DNA from: Selaginella moellendorffii
Taxonomy: Eukaryota > Streptophyta > Lycopodiopsida > Selaginellales > Selaginellaceae
DNA length: 64,000 nt
NCBI RefSeq assembly: GCF_000143415.4
Contig: NW_003314296.1
Location: 1,498,302 to 1,562,301 of the forward strand
Direction of reading: 5' to 3'
Shown: positions 23,685 to 35,760 of the stretch, piece after piece
Layout of the letters: the number at the start of each line of letters is the position of its first letter
Numbering within the stretch: the stretch's first letter is position 1
Notes under the pieces: generated by a model
Told to the model about the DNA's origin: nothing
Seen by the model: only the letters and a program-made list of their open reading frames with translations
Database searches by the model: none
Position numbers and translations under genes: made by a program

Positions 23685-26190
23685 CTAGGATTGAACGGCC
23701 AGGCGCTGGAGATGCTCGATAAAAACTTGCAAGCTCACGTCGTCCGTAAATATCACCTCCACATTACCATAGGCGTTGGAGTTGTGAGTGACTGACGGAT
23801 TGAGCTTGGCGAGGAGGAACCTGGCCTGGCTGCCGTGCTGGTCGCATTCCACCAGCCTGGGAACCGGGACCCTGTCCTCCATCACCGCTCGAGCATCGTT
23901 CACCGGAGCTTCCAGCAGCGCCTTGAAGCTCTCGTACGCCGGATCGTTGTGGTAGCCGAGCTTCCTCCACTGGGCGATGGTGGAGCCGTAGTGGACGACC
24001 ACGTAGAAGTAGGAGTCGAACAGGAGGATTCTCTCCGGAGTGATGGAGCTCACGTCCAGCAGCACCGGGACTGGAGGACCCTCGAACGAGTACGAGAAGA
24101 GCGTCGGCTGGATCATGATGAGCGATCCCACCACCCCTTCCCGGTTGAGCATGAGCCGGAAGAAGGCCGTCTCGTCGGGGCTGTTGTTAAACACGGACAG
24201 GAACTGCGAGCGCCGGAGGTGGTACATGAACTGCGGGTAGAGCGAGAAGTTGGACGAGAGCCGGAAGGATTGAGCGTCCTCCTTCGTGTAGTCGCCGAAC
24301 TTGGAGGCCACCCGGATCAAGTTCTTGTCCAGCCACCGGACGATGTCGAAAGTTTCCTCGTTCTCCGTCTTGTGGGCCGCGTACTTTGCCATCACCGCCG
24401 CCGCTGCCTCCTGATCAAACGCCGCCTTTGCGTCTTGTTCTTGAGAGGCCTCGATCCATCTGCGAGAAGCCGTCGTCACTCTCAGCCTGGTCTCCCCGTT
24501 TCCGTGCTGGTACTGAGTCGCAAACTGGATGAAGAATGGATTCCCTGGTGTGATGCTGGACGAGTTCTGCGCCACCACCTCGAAGAAGACGGCGATGGAG
24601 GTCTTGCTGTTTAGAGTGCACAGCTTCCAGGCACTGGTTCCACCTATGCCAAGCTCAGTCTCGCTCACCGACGTGGATTTCCTCTTCAAGCTCGAGCACG
24701 GGCCGATGGCGCCATTTATCTTCACCTCGCGAGTGGTCGTAACTTCAAAGGTGCCATTGAAGCACATCTTGAGCTTTCCTTCCTCCTCCTTCTCGAACAG
24801 CTTCCTCAGTGACTTCTTGAATTGCTCCGAGTCGAAAGTCTCGGCCAGGACCATCAAGCCTCCCGTGCTCTGCACCGCGGACTTTGCCTCGGCACAGCCA
24901 ACCTGGTCCAGCGAGCACGCAAAGATGTCGAGGACGTGGCTGTTCTCCACCAAAGCCTGGCCGATCTGGTTGTAAAACTTGCACGACTTCTTGTAGTGAA
25001 CAGCATTGTCGTTGACAAGATCCTGGTGCGTCCGGATGCTCTTGCTCCGGTCGGTCTCCACCACTATCCCCGGCCCGATCGTCACGGGACCCGAGACGAA
25101 GAGCATGATCCGGGAGCCGACGTTGGCAGCGCATCCTTCCATGAGCCCCGCGGCCACGGCCAAAGCAGCGCCTGTAGCTCGTCGAGGCCGGTGGCCGGCC
25201 TGGACGTTGAAAGCATTCGGTTGGAGCTCGTCGATAGCACTGTTGATCTCGAAGTCACACTCGGACGCCGGCAGCAAGAAACGATTCGGAGAGCCTTGCC
25301 TCGCCATGCGACCACCTTTGGAAGAGAATCCTAGCAGCTCTTGTATCTGCGATGAAAGAAAAACCAGTTAGAACAAAAGGAAGAGAATGAGAGAACTTTA
25401 CCCGCTGGCTCGTCAGCTCTCTATCGCCGGGAAAAACTAGAGCTTTCGAGTAGCCCGAGTGGCTAAGAACATGAACATTCACCATCGTCCCAAAGCTGAT
25501 CAATCCAACTCGAGAGCTCTCGGGGATCATCGCTAGCAGATGCTGGAGCTCCAACTTTAGCGCCTGCAAATCCTCCAACTCCACGCAAGTGTCCACCACG
25601 AAGAGGAAGCACGGGGCATTGGAAGGAACAGGCGGGCCGCTCAAACTCAAGTCCTGGAACGATGCCGGCAAAGTTTTATGAGCTCCTGGAAAAGATCCCT
25701 GCGGCTGAGCTCCATATCCATACCCCGCGTGTCCAGCGGCTGGGTTGTGTCCCGGAGGATAAATCTGAGCTCCCGGTGGTGCCTGGATCGCCGGAGCTTG
25801 CGACGAGAATCCACTCCCAGCGCTTGGAAAGCCACCGAATCCCTTCTGTGGGATCACATACTCGACCGTGCTGTAAGTCGGGTAGAGCTCCGCCGGGAGA
25901 TTGCTCTCGCTCACACCGGCATAGTTTCCAGGGAAATAGTTTCGCTGGAGGCAAAACGGGCATCCCCAGATCCTAGCAGTGTAATCCACGTTGCAGTAGG
26001 GATTGAGGACTGCCTGGCACTTACATCGCACTGGCTGGTAGGGAAGAACTGGAAGATCCGGCAGTGGCATCAAGACATTGGCCATGATCCCGAATGGCAC
26101 CACCATGCGAGCGGCATCGATCCGGGACGTCGGCCACGCGTTCCACACCCAACGGAGGCCCTCTGTCGCCTCGATCTCGTTGAAATCCAT
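23685..26190 (-). CDS. SEC23: SEC23-type COPII coat protein, two exons, 816 aa
   Basis: SEC23 is the GTPase-activating subunit of the COPII inner coat. It pairs with SEC24 on ER exit sites and acts on SAR1. Exon 1 (26190-25402) and exon 2 (25346-23685) flank a 55-bp GT-AG intron. The N-terminus ([20 protein letters not shown]) is typical. Residues around 56-80 form the zinc finger ([11 protein letters not shown] ... WGCPFC). A plant-type Gly/Pro/Gln-rich insert follows at about 115-170, then the trunk domain ([15 protein letters not shown]), the beta-sandwich and helical parts, and a gelsolin-like C-terminus ending [23 protein letters not shown]. The length is close to plant SEC23 (about 770-880 aa). 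No lesion was seen. It is divergently arranged with the clathrin light chain gene. Confidence 0.95.
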
Positions 26191-26535
26191 CCCCGATCGC
26201 TGATTCCTGCCTGTGAGCTGCTGGATCGGGACGAATTGCGGCGCGCGGGATCACAGCATTCGCCGCGCGTTACCTAGTGGAATGCTCCTCTCAAGAACCC
26301 TAGACTGCCCAAAATCGACGGCCACGATTGGAAGATCTACCTAGTTTGCATTTTAAGAAAAAAAAAGGGTGAGGGTTTTTTCTAGGGTTCTTAGATCCGA
26401 TCCAGAGGGCGCCAGTGGACGCTAGCGCGATCCAGCTCCAATCCCGCAAGGCGCAAGGTATGCAAGCTTGGATCTCCGCTAGAAATGCGTAGTTTTGCCA
26501 GGGCGAGGATTCTTTTCTCACTCTTTGGTCTCTAG
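26191..26535. promoter_or_regulatory. Shared divergent promoter region between SEC23 and clathrin light chain
   Basis: Only 345 bp separate the two start codons of genes transcribed in opposite directions, and both 5' leaders must fit in it. It is GC-rich near SEC23 and holds an A-run at about 26357-26367. AACCCTAGA (about 26298) and the complementary TCTAGGGTT (about 26391) resemble the AAACCCTA telo-box of plant housekeeping promoters. Both products serve vesicle coats, so joint expression is plausible but not shown. Confidence 0.5.
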
Positions 26536-27659
26536 ATGGAGGATTTTGAGAACTACCAGGGACACGAATCACACTCTGATCCATCCAAGCCCTTCGACGA
26601 TGGCTACTCGGGCTACGATCCGCGCATTAACTCGGCCAGATTCGACGACTCCTTCCGGATGCCCTCTTACTCGGACGAGCATTTCCCTCCTGTAGAGGAA
26701 TCCAAGGACGATGTCTACGACAACCTGGGCGATGCGTCGCCTGGATACGAGCCCCCGAGCTTCGAGAATGGGGTCCATGGAGTGAGCATGGACTCTCCCT
26801 CCAATGCGTTTGGTGATTCCTTTTCCGAGCACCAGGATTTCGGTTCCAGGGGGAATTTCTCTCCGGCCGCCAGCGATTTGAACGGGCAGAGCTTCCCAGC
26901 TGCCGAGGAGGGCTACGAGTTTATGGAGGCTCCGGTGTTTGGGTCTGGAAACAATGGCTCTGTTCTTCCTCCACCCGAGGAGATGGAACCGGAAGAAGGA
27001 TTTTTGCTCCGAGAGTGGAAGAGGTAAGTGCTGGTCTCTTCGATCGAGTTTGGCTTTGTTCTTACGTGTTTTTTTGTTTCGTATCTTGGCAGGCAGAACG
27101 CTGAGAAGCTGGCCGAGAAGGAACGCCTGGAGAAAGAGCGACTGACTATGATCATGGACGACGCCGACGCTTACAAGGACGAGTTCCTGGCCAAGAGGCA
27201 CTCCCACTGCGAAGCCCAGAAGAACAACAACCGCGACAAAGAGAAGGTAAGCAAGAAAAAAGAAAAATCACTCTTTGCTCTTGCTAAAGCGTGGGATCGC
27301 CACAGGTTTTCCTGGCCGGCCAGGAGCACTTCCACAAGAGCGCCGACAAGCACTACTGGAAGGCAGTGTCGGAGCTCATCCCCGCGGAGATCCCGACAAT
27401 CGAGACCAAGCGCAACAAAGACAGGAACAAAGTCACGGTGATCTTCAACCAGGGGCCCAAGCCAGGGAAGGCCACGGATCTGTCGAGGATGCGTCAGATC
27501 CTCCTCAAACTCAAGCACAATCCACCGGCTCACATGAAGACCGCCCCGCCGCCGCCACCGCCCAAGGCCGCCGAGGGAGGAGACAAAGCCAAGGAAGCCG
27601 AGAACAAAGCTCCGCCAGCGGCATCGCCGCCTCCTCCCGTGGTGGAGGCCGCCGCTTGA
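26536..27659 (+). CDS. CLC: Clathrin light chain, three exons, 331 aa
   Basis: The light chain binds the hub of the clathrin heavy chain and tunes lattice assembly at the plasma membrane and trans-Golgi. Exons are 26536-27023, 27093-27246 and 27306-27659, with introns of 69 and 59 bp and GT-AG ends; the frame is kept. The N-terminal about 150 residues are acidic and disordered ([16 protein letters not shown]...). The central helix ([20 protein letters not shown]) is the heavy-chain binding region. The C-terminal part carries the plant signature [16 protein letters not shown] and [19 protein letters not shown], and the tail is Pro/Ala-rich. The length matches plant light chains (about 260-340 aa). 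The gene is intact. Confidence 0.95.
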
Positions 27660-28125
27660 TCGCCATCGCTTCTCTTTTCTTGGAGCTAGCAGTGTTCTTA
27701 CAAGCTCTTAGCTTGTGTAAAGATGATCTCTCATTGGTTTATATCTAAACGATAGCTTGCTACGAATCAAACCAAAGTTTCTTCATGTTCTTACTGATCA
27801 ACTTCTCTGGATTCTTTGTTCTCATTGATAAGTCAAGCCAAGTCAACGTTCGTCTTGGAATTTAGGGCCTACGTGGCAGATTCAGCTGAAACCGGTAGTT
27901 ACTGGATGAAAGTTTTCGGCTGACTATCCTTACCTGGAGCGCGCATCAAACCAACTGTCTAGAGACCCTCTTTCTCTTTCTCTCTAGTTCTTCTTTCACC
28001 CTCGATTCCTCTCTTTTTCCTCAAATTTCCACTTGGTGGATCATCAGCAGCAGGAGTTTCAATCGAAAAGAAGAAAGAGATTACCGGGATGGGATCGCGA
28101 GGCTCCTGGAAACCGTGAGTATAGC

Positions 28126-29454
28126 ATGCCTGCGCCCGCATTCCGCCCCGACCGGATAGGAGAAGGCTACAAACCGGCCTCGTACTACAAGCGCTCAAAC
28201 ATCCTGCGAAGGTTTTGCCACCAGAAGAAGCGTAAGGAAGTCGACCCACACTACCAGCAGTACTACCAGGGCCGCCTCCTCACCGACGTCACCGAGGTCC
28301 TCAAGCCCAGTTTACCGGGTAGCCCCTTCAAAGACCCGGTCTTCTTCCCGCACCACTGCACCGACGTTACCGAGATCTACGAGAACGCCGGCAAGCTCAC
28401 CAAGCGCCCCGCCACCGCGCCCGACGTTAGCCACGGCGTGAAGAACTCGGACGTCACAGAGACCAACCGGATCATACCTCCGGGCCACCTTGGCAAAGAC
28501 CCACACAAGATCCGGCTGCCGTACTTTGGGATACGTACGTCGTCCGTCACGGACCCGTCGAGATACATAGACACGTCCGGTTTGCCACTGCTAAGCTGGT
28601 GGGAGAACCGCCCAAACTCGAGGATGCCTGCGAGGCCACAGACGGCCCCGGCGGTGGTGTATCCCCAGCATATGAATCCAGTGCTGTTGCAGAAGCACAT
28701 ACTGGAGAGGAGACCGTATCGGCGGAGCGAGTTCGTGGCGGAGAAGCGGCGGCTCTACAGTGCATCGAAGCCACCATCCTTGGATGCCTCCACGCCGAGA
28801 TCGGATCATCAGGCTGGGAAGAACAGCAATCGCGAGTTACTGACGTCTCGGTCGCAGCTCAACTCGGCGAGGAGTAACGTGTCGAGCATGACGGAGAAGA
28901 CGTCGTCGGCGAGGTCGGACAAGCCCCCGGCGTCGGCAAGATCGTCCGCGAAGTCCCAAGCGTCGTCGGCGCCGCAGCACTCGACCAAGTCCCAGATGTC
29001 TGGAACTGGAACTAACAAGTCGGACAAGACCAAGGCTTCCGGAAGCTGTGGATTGAAAGATCTCGAGGTGGGCAGCTCCAAGAGATCCGAGGGAGCTCGA
29101 TCCAACCCGCCAGTAGCACCAGCAGCGACAGCAACTTCGGAGAAAACTCCGCCTTCCAAGCCGCCATCGTCCAGAGCGACCAAGTCTTCCTCGTCTGGAA
29201 AGCCGCCAAAGCCACCGCCGCCATCGTCGTCGTCTTTGGTGAATCCTCGCAACTCGCTGCCGGGATTTCCATCGCTCACGGCGGAGGCGCTCGAGAAGCT
29301 GGGGCCCGAAAAGATGGACAGGGTCACCAAGTGGGCGGGAGAGCTCCAGACTTGGGCGATACCGGACCATCGATCAAGGCCTCCAAAGCCAGTTTATTAT
29401 GAAAGGGATCACGGGAGGAAGAAGACCGACGTGACCGATAACTACGTCTGGTAG
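28126..29454 (+). CDS. Unrecognised protein with repeated DVTE/DVTD motifs, 442 aa; possible axonemal protein
   Basis: The single open frame continues upstream to 28033 without ATG; the first ATG in frame (28126, MPAPAFRPDR) is taken as start. TDVTE or close variants recur at about residues 53, 78, 107 and 139 with spacing near 25-32, and a last TDVTDNYVW ends the protein at about 435. The repeats sit among Pro, Tyr and Arg residues. Residues about 230-400 are Ser/Ala/Pro/Lys-rich and probably disordered. Short repeated motifs spaced this way, with many Tyr and Pro, occur in microtubule inner or axonemal proteins, and seed-free plants keep flagellated sperm. That function is inference only. 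No signal peptide or membrane segment is seen. The coding region is GC-rich like its neighbours. Confidence 0.75.
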   Translation: MPAPAFRPDRIGEGYKPASYYKRSNILRRFCHQKKRKEVDPHYQQYYQGRLLTDVTEVLKPSLPGSPFKDPVFFPHHCTDVTEIYENAGKLTKRPATAPDVSHGVKNSDVTETNRIIPPGHLGKDPHKIRLPYFGIRTSSVTDPSRYIDTSGLPLLSWWENRPNSRMPARPQTAPAVVYPQHMNPVLLQKHILERRPYRRSEFVAEKRRLYSASKPPSLDASTPRSDHQAGKNSNRELLTSRSQLNSARSNVSSMTEKTSSARSDKPPASARSSAKSQASSAPQHSTKSQMSGTGTNKSDKTKASGSCGLKDLEVGSSKRSEGARSNPPVAPAATATSEKTPPSKPPSSRATKSSSSGKPPKPPPPSSSSLVNPRNSLPGFPSLTAEALEKLGPEKMDRVTKWAGELQTWAIPDHRSRPPKPVYYERDHGRKKTDVTDNYVW

Positions 29455-29529
29455 AGGAATTAGATATGATTTTATTTCTTACTTCAGTCAATAATGAAAT
29501 TATCATTTCAATTAATAGTTTAATAAAAC

Positions 29530-30010
29530 TAAAACAATATCTCTAGATAAGTCAAACAAACTAATATGTAAAATTTATAAGTGTTGAATTGCTTGCAAGC
29601 ATTTTCAACTAAGAAATGTATTAAAAACTTTTGAAGATGACAAAACTTATTGTTATATATTTCTTCAAAAACAATCAAGATGAAGATGGGTTTATCACAA
29701 CTTTCATTTTCTTTTATAAATTTGAGAATTTTAACAAAAAACAAATTCCAACAAAGGTGATATTTTTCATTCTTACCAGTATATCATTATTTAATTAATT
29801 TTTATTTTTAGAAAACCAAGTGTAAGGATTATTCTAAGACATTTGATAGTATTATCATTAAAGATGAAGCTACACTTTATTATTTAAAAAAGATAAGTCA
29901 ATTCAAAATAGTGAGGTAAAAACCTTAATGATGTAGTCATGATTATTTCAAAACATGGGTTAGATTTTAGAAAATTTTAGAATTTCTTATAATTTTATAA
30001 TAATATGGTT
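29530..30010 (+). repeat. Copy 1 of an AT-rich direct repeat with coding-like sequence
   Basis: This segment matches 38350-38870 in the same orientation, including the runs AAGGATTATTCTAAGAC and ATTATCATTAAAGA, and its start also matches 39020-39160. Translated forms of the copies share the peptide EDDKTY or DDDKTYWY. Frames are broken here. It could be a decayed gene family or a transposon-borne exon pair. Confidence 0.6.
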
Positions 30011-30289
30011 TCTATGATGGTAAGGAGAAAAATATAAATATAGATGGCAATAGAGATGATGAGTTATTTAGACTATATTGAGAAAAAAATTATTAAGAAA
30101 TTGTAAAAAGATATAATTATGTGCTATAAAAATAACTTACTATGTTATATAGAATGCTTTAGTTTGTTTTATCTTTCTAATATAATAATGATGTACTTAT
30201 TATTTAAAAATATAAATGTTTTTTATATTCTTTCAAAAGATCTTATTTATGCATATAAGTAGTTTTTATAATTTTTATTAATAAATATT

Positions 30290-33200
30290 TCTATACTAGC
30301 CTCAACCTTATTTCTACCCTCCTTGGAACATTGAGAGATAAATGGGGATAAAATAACCACTAAAGGCTCTTTAATCAAGCAATTGCCAATTTTCTAATTG
30401 GCTTAAAGGGATAAAGATAAAGTGTGTTACATGTGGTATCAGAGCAAATGGCATAGGTTTGATTTCTATTGATTAGTGGCTACTTAAAAAATATAATATA
30501 GTATACCTTATATATAAATATAAAGTATATTTCTACCTCTAAATTTGAAATCATATGTATTGGACATCTATACATATGTCCTTTCTCAAAAAAAGGTATC
30601 CACCGTGGGACTACAGTACAGGCAGATAATTAGTTGCCTCACATGGAATAGCTAATCTATACAATTGAAGGATTGATAAAATATAATATACTCTTGAGCA
30701 AGGTATATTTTTACCTCTAAATTTAAAATCATATCTATTGGATATCTATACATACGTCCTTCCTTGGATGAAGGAATCCACCATTGGACTACGGTACGAG
30801 CAGATAATTAGTTGCCTCACATGGAATAACTATGGAATAACTGATCTATATAATTGAAGGATTGGTAATTTCAATGCATGAAGTTGTTTGGTTAAACGAT
30901 GATGAACCCCAAAGTGGTTGATGATGAAGATAGTCTACTTGCAAGTAGTAGCATTTTAATAGCTTTGACTGAATTCTCAATGATGATCCATTATATTAAG
31001 CTTAAGTTAGTACATTATTTCTTTCACCCTAAACCCTTTGTTGAAAAAGTTGTAACATTCATTTGCTATGACTCGTTGGTTAATCAATTAGCAATTAGAG
31101 TAGATTATTAAATGGAGAAGATGTGTAATTAAGGCATTAACTTTACTAACACTTCTGCTAGTGGAAATAACATTGTTATATTGAGTGACGAGGAACTTTT
31201 CTTAAAGTTTGATTTTCCATATCATTTTTGTTGTTAATGTTTTGGCTTCACATTGAATCTTGAAGGTGATTAAAAAAGGGTGTTAGATATCCAAAAATAT
31301 GGTATTCGTGATTAAACTTTGGATGTTCATTTTGCATTTTACAGATGTTGGTGTTGGATGTTGGAAATATAGGCATAATGTTCGATGCTTAAACATGTTA
31401 TTAGGTCATGAGAATTTATATTGAGGTGAACTTATATAAAGTTGTAGGTAAAAGGAAATTAGTTGAGTCTTGAAAGTTTATATTCCTAGACTAAAAGTCA
31501 TTCTTTCTCTGGGATGGAAAATTTTCTATAAATTTTCTTAGACTTTTCCAATGGCTGATCTGTTTCTATTTTCATAAGTTAGTACAAACTAGTGAAAGGG
31601 TTAGAGTTGACTTCAATTAACTTAGACCTTAGTATGTAATTTGTATGATGCAGACTAAAAGGAATGCTAACTTCTTAAGGTTAAAGCAATTAAGTTGGAT
31701 AGAGTCTAAAGTTGGTGTAAAAAAGTGGTTGTTGAGCTTTTCTAGAAAGGTGACCCTTGTGCCTTTCTTTTGTAGTATTGTGCTTGGTGGCAGGTTGCAC
31801 CTTGTATTTCATTATACTCTATGAGAATAGTGAGTTCTCATTGATCTTGACTTGGTCTTGGTAGCCCTGCACCTTGGCTGAAGATAGTGATATCCAACTT
31901 AATTGTTTGTAGTTGAAATATTGGTACCCATACTATAGCTTTGTCTATGAGGAGGTTGTGTACTAATATGAGTTTATCTCATAGTCTTCATTTTAGTTTC
32001 AGCTGATGTGTTAATCATGCATAGCTAGCCTCTTCATAGGTATGCTCATAGCTGTTAGCTAAACTCATTAGTGAGTTTATTGTGGTTGAGTTGAATTTGA
32101 GTGGTCATAGAGTCTATCTTATATTTTGTACTTGGGATATTACATTTATGTTGGACAAGTATATAATTTGATGGCAAGAGTTTAGTATTTGGGTCTTATG
32201 AAGGCAAGTTAAACAGTGATTACTAGTTACTTTGCAATTAGTGATTGCTTGTAAATTTTATTCGAAGACTGTGAACACTTTCTTCACTTGATGAAGATTT
32301 ATTGGTGATGAGCTTGCTTTACCAAATGGTGTTGCGGGGGATCGTATCGTTTAAATTTACATGGTTTTTCCATGTTGGCATGCTGACTCTACCTTTGTTG
32401 ATATCATTTGGTTGTGTTTAGTCTGTGATATTGGAATATATTGAGTTTTGGATATGGTGATTCACTCTTTAATGATATGTTATTTGTAACTGAATATTGT
32501 TAAAGGTTTAGTCTTGGATACTAAGTACAATATCTTTGACATTAGTTAGTTTGGTTGCTAAAGAACTTTAAGTAGTGATTCACTCTTGCTTTCTTCTAGC
32601 TTTGTTCTAGTGTTAATGGCATTAAAGTGATGTTTTGTCGTTGACATTATTGTTATTGAGATTCAAGTGAAGTAAAATGTCTCACTATAATATTGATATT
32701 GCATTTCATTAATCTTGATATAGATAGTATTGATGGTTTGGTTATAGTTTTGTATTTTTAGCATTCGTGCATTTGCTAGGTAGTAACTGTATTGACGTTC
32801 AAACGAATTGAGTGGCAAGTTTAAGTTAGTTGTGTTCGAGATAAGATTATTTAATAGGGGTTAAACTTTGGCTTTTCCTTGAAAAGTGATTTAGTCACGG
32901 CTATACTAGCTTTACAAAAGGAAAAGTTAATGATTGATATTGAAGATATTGGTTCTTTATTATATTTGAGTTAGGGATATATTGATCATTAATGATTTTT
33001 CTTGTGTTTGTTATAAAGTGAATTACATCTTGCTATAAAAGATGGATTTATAGAGGATTAGTTTAATGGTCACTTGTTGAGTATAACTTTGTTGTGCTTG
33101 GCTTTTGAATTAATGCAAAAATGCTCTTCATTAGCTTTGTATTATGAAATTTGGCTTATGGATGTGTTAAGAAGGATATTGCGGGTTGTACCACAATTTC

Positions 33201-34683
33201 TTCTTTGGCATTAACATTAGTTTTTGCAAAACTCATGATCATTATTACGCAAGACTTGGTTATAAGCTTCTTCGAGCTTTTGGTCCTTGAGTTTTTATGC
33301 TCATGTTAAGAGTTGTTAAGGGTTTAATATATTGTTAGTTTCAATATTGAAATTAGTATTTGCATCTGTCAATCTTTAATGATGATTGACTATCATCCAG
33401 GATAGTTCATTATCTTTGTCAAAGGTTTTACTTGATTACTGTTGATATAAAATGATTTGTTATTCTTCAGAATAGTGGATTCTTTTTTTGATGATGATTA
33501 TGCATTTCTTCATTGATGGGATGATTGATGATCTTTCATGATAATTAATTGTTCTCTTTGAAATCTTTTGGCTTTCTACACTGCCATATATTCTTTGTGA
33601 TTTGCTTTGGATTGGTCTCTTGGGTTTGAGACATCGGTAAGATGTAACTGATGCTTGCTTAAGCAACTTGAGTTCCTTTATATTATTAACTAAGATCTAT
33701 TCAAGTTAGTTAGTGTGATAGTTAGTATGATTGAGTGTTTATTGGTCTTGCAAAACTTATTCTATTTTGTTGATTGTTGCTCGAGTTAGTTCTGATAGAT
33801 TTGGATATTATTTCTTTTGGATGATACATTCACAAGTATTTTGCTTGCTAGTCAATGATACTTTATTTTCTTTAATTGTCTTTTATAAGCTATTTAGCAT
33901 GCTATTTGAAATCTTTGATTGCTAAGTTTTATTATTGAGTTTTATTGATGATACAATAGTTATTAAATTTTGTTAGATAGTGAATCCTATATTTTTCAAC
34001 TATAAATCTTGGTGGTTCCTATATTATAATAGGTTTATCGGATAGTAACTTACTTGGAATACTTTTGTGTTCTAATCTAAGATTTATTCATTGATAATTA
34101 AGTCTCTAAGATATCATTATCTCTAACTTTGATATTGTACATCTATTAATCTTTGAGTTTAGGCCAACATAGGCAGATTGGTTTCGGCACTTCGTATACA
34201 TGGTGAAATCTTTAATTATAAAGTAGTTATTGTGGATTGGTCATATCACCCACCTCTTTGTTAATGTTTCTTAATCTGTTCAAAGGGCGTAACCATGTAA
34301 ACAACTCTAACTGCCTATTTATAGTAGTTTATGTAAACCTTACCAATAGGTTTGGTTTCTTTGCCCATAAGGGTTGGGGTCTTTAACTTCTCTCTTTATA
34401 TCCATGCAAATAGGAGTGTATCACACTTTTGTAAATTAGATGACACCTAGAGCAGCAAGGGTGGCTAACTCCATTGGTCATTTCCTTGTTAGCGATGGTT
34501 GGAAGGTATTTGAGTTGATAGCACATCTGCGTTAGACAAAGAAGTTACCCTAACTCATTTAAGTTGGTACATTTTTCACAAAGTGTGATCATTATGAACT
34601 TTTTCTAGAGTTGTTTCCTTGCCGGGGGTCTAAACTAAAGTGTGCATCAACGAGGATGTCAATCTTTCCTAAGGGGGGGAAAG
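30290..34683 (+). mobile_element. Body of a decayed LTR retrotransposon (family 2) with primer site
   Basis: At 30424-30446 an LTR-type end (GTGTGTTACA) is followed by TGGTATCAGAGCA, a perfect tRNA-iMet primer site. At 34671-34683 a polypurine tract (AAGGGGGGGAAAG) directly precedes a family-2 LTR. The 4.2 kb between should be gag-pol, but it is very rich in T and TG and no protein domain could be read; this is the pattern left by long-term loss of methylated cytosines. Only a short stub of the 5' LTR remains left of 30430. Small open frames such as 30899-31111 show no recognisable domain. Confidence 0.6.
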
Positions 34684-35760
34684 TGTCGCAAATATAATTT
34701 CGGGTATTGAAAGTTACCTATTAGTTAATCCTTTCAGATATTCTTTCCTCATTGCCATGATGGCAGAAGGTTGGTATTGCTAGACCTGTTATTAGTCTTT
34801 GACTAAATTACTTAAGAAACTAGTCATAACATGTGCACATAAACTAGAAGGGCACTAAGAAAGTAAATCCTAAGTTGCAATTTAGTCAAACATACTTGAC
34901 ACGGTGATGAGAAATTCATATTGTTGGCTTGCACTTGCTAGTGTTGGGAACTCTTGTGATATTGAACATGGTCTGTCAATATTCACCAAATGATACCTTA
35001 CCGTATTCGCCAAACACCCTATTATGCACCTTGTGTTAGTTCCATTTGGTCTCAATTGCTATTTATAGAAAGTGTCTAAATTTGCTAATTTAGCTTATCT
35101 ACAGAATGTAGGGATTGTTTTGAACACAATGGTGTTTGTTTAGTGTCCAAATTCACAATCTAACACTATTCTATATTTAGTAAGTTTTGAGTTAGTCCCA
35201 GAGACTAATTCCTGATACTAAGGATGTGCATTCCTCAAAGGGGGGGATATGGGGGGTTTCAAATGTATTGTAGGGATAATGGGTAAGTTGGGCATGACCA
35301 ACTAAGTTGAAACATAGTCTAACTCTTACTTGTGTACGTGTCTTTATTCTATGTTTGGCTTGGGTTTAAGCCCAAGTTCCACACCATGCTAGTTGGTAGA
35401 GTACCCATATCCTCACGTCAAACGAATGTTATGCTAAAATAGCACCAAACTCCGTTTATCTTTGTTTTGCATATTGGTCTTGGATGTCCTAGGATTGTTC
35501 CAAATTGCTCCATACTCTTGTCCTTTCGTTCTTTGAGCTGTACACTCAGGAGTTGGTTCGTGCTCTAATACCTTTGCTCCTTAGCTCTATACTTAGGAGT
35601 TTAGCCCCGTTCCTTTGTTTAATGGCCAAAAGCCCTAAAACTTAGGTTCCACTCTGTTATCCTTTGGACATGTGGCATATGGCATGTGGCACATAGAGGA
35701 TTTAGGTCTACTTCATGGTAAATCATTATAGGATAAAAGGTAAAAACCACGTACACTACA
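34684..35760 (+). mobile_element. Family-2 LTR (3' LTR of the preceding element), 1077 bp
   Basis: It starts TGTCGCAAATATAA and ends GTACACTACA, and aligns along its length with the solo LTR at 1626-2757 (for example the CATGATGGCAGAAGGTTGGTATTGC block and the final AGGATAAAAGG block). It is more AT-rich than that copy. Confidence 0.85.

Noticed and set aside
23764-24975. Long plus-strand frames opposite SEC23 (for example 23835-24614)
   Set aside because: These are shadows of the GC-rich SEC23 exon on the minus strand.
28033-28125. N-terminal extension of the DVTE protein to 28033
   Set aside because: It starts at TTG, not ATG; the first ATG in frame is at 28126.
28809-29370. Minus-strand frames of 170-180 codons opposite the DVTE gene
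   Set aside because: Shadows of low-complexity Ser/Pro/Lys codons; no start context or domain.
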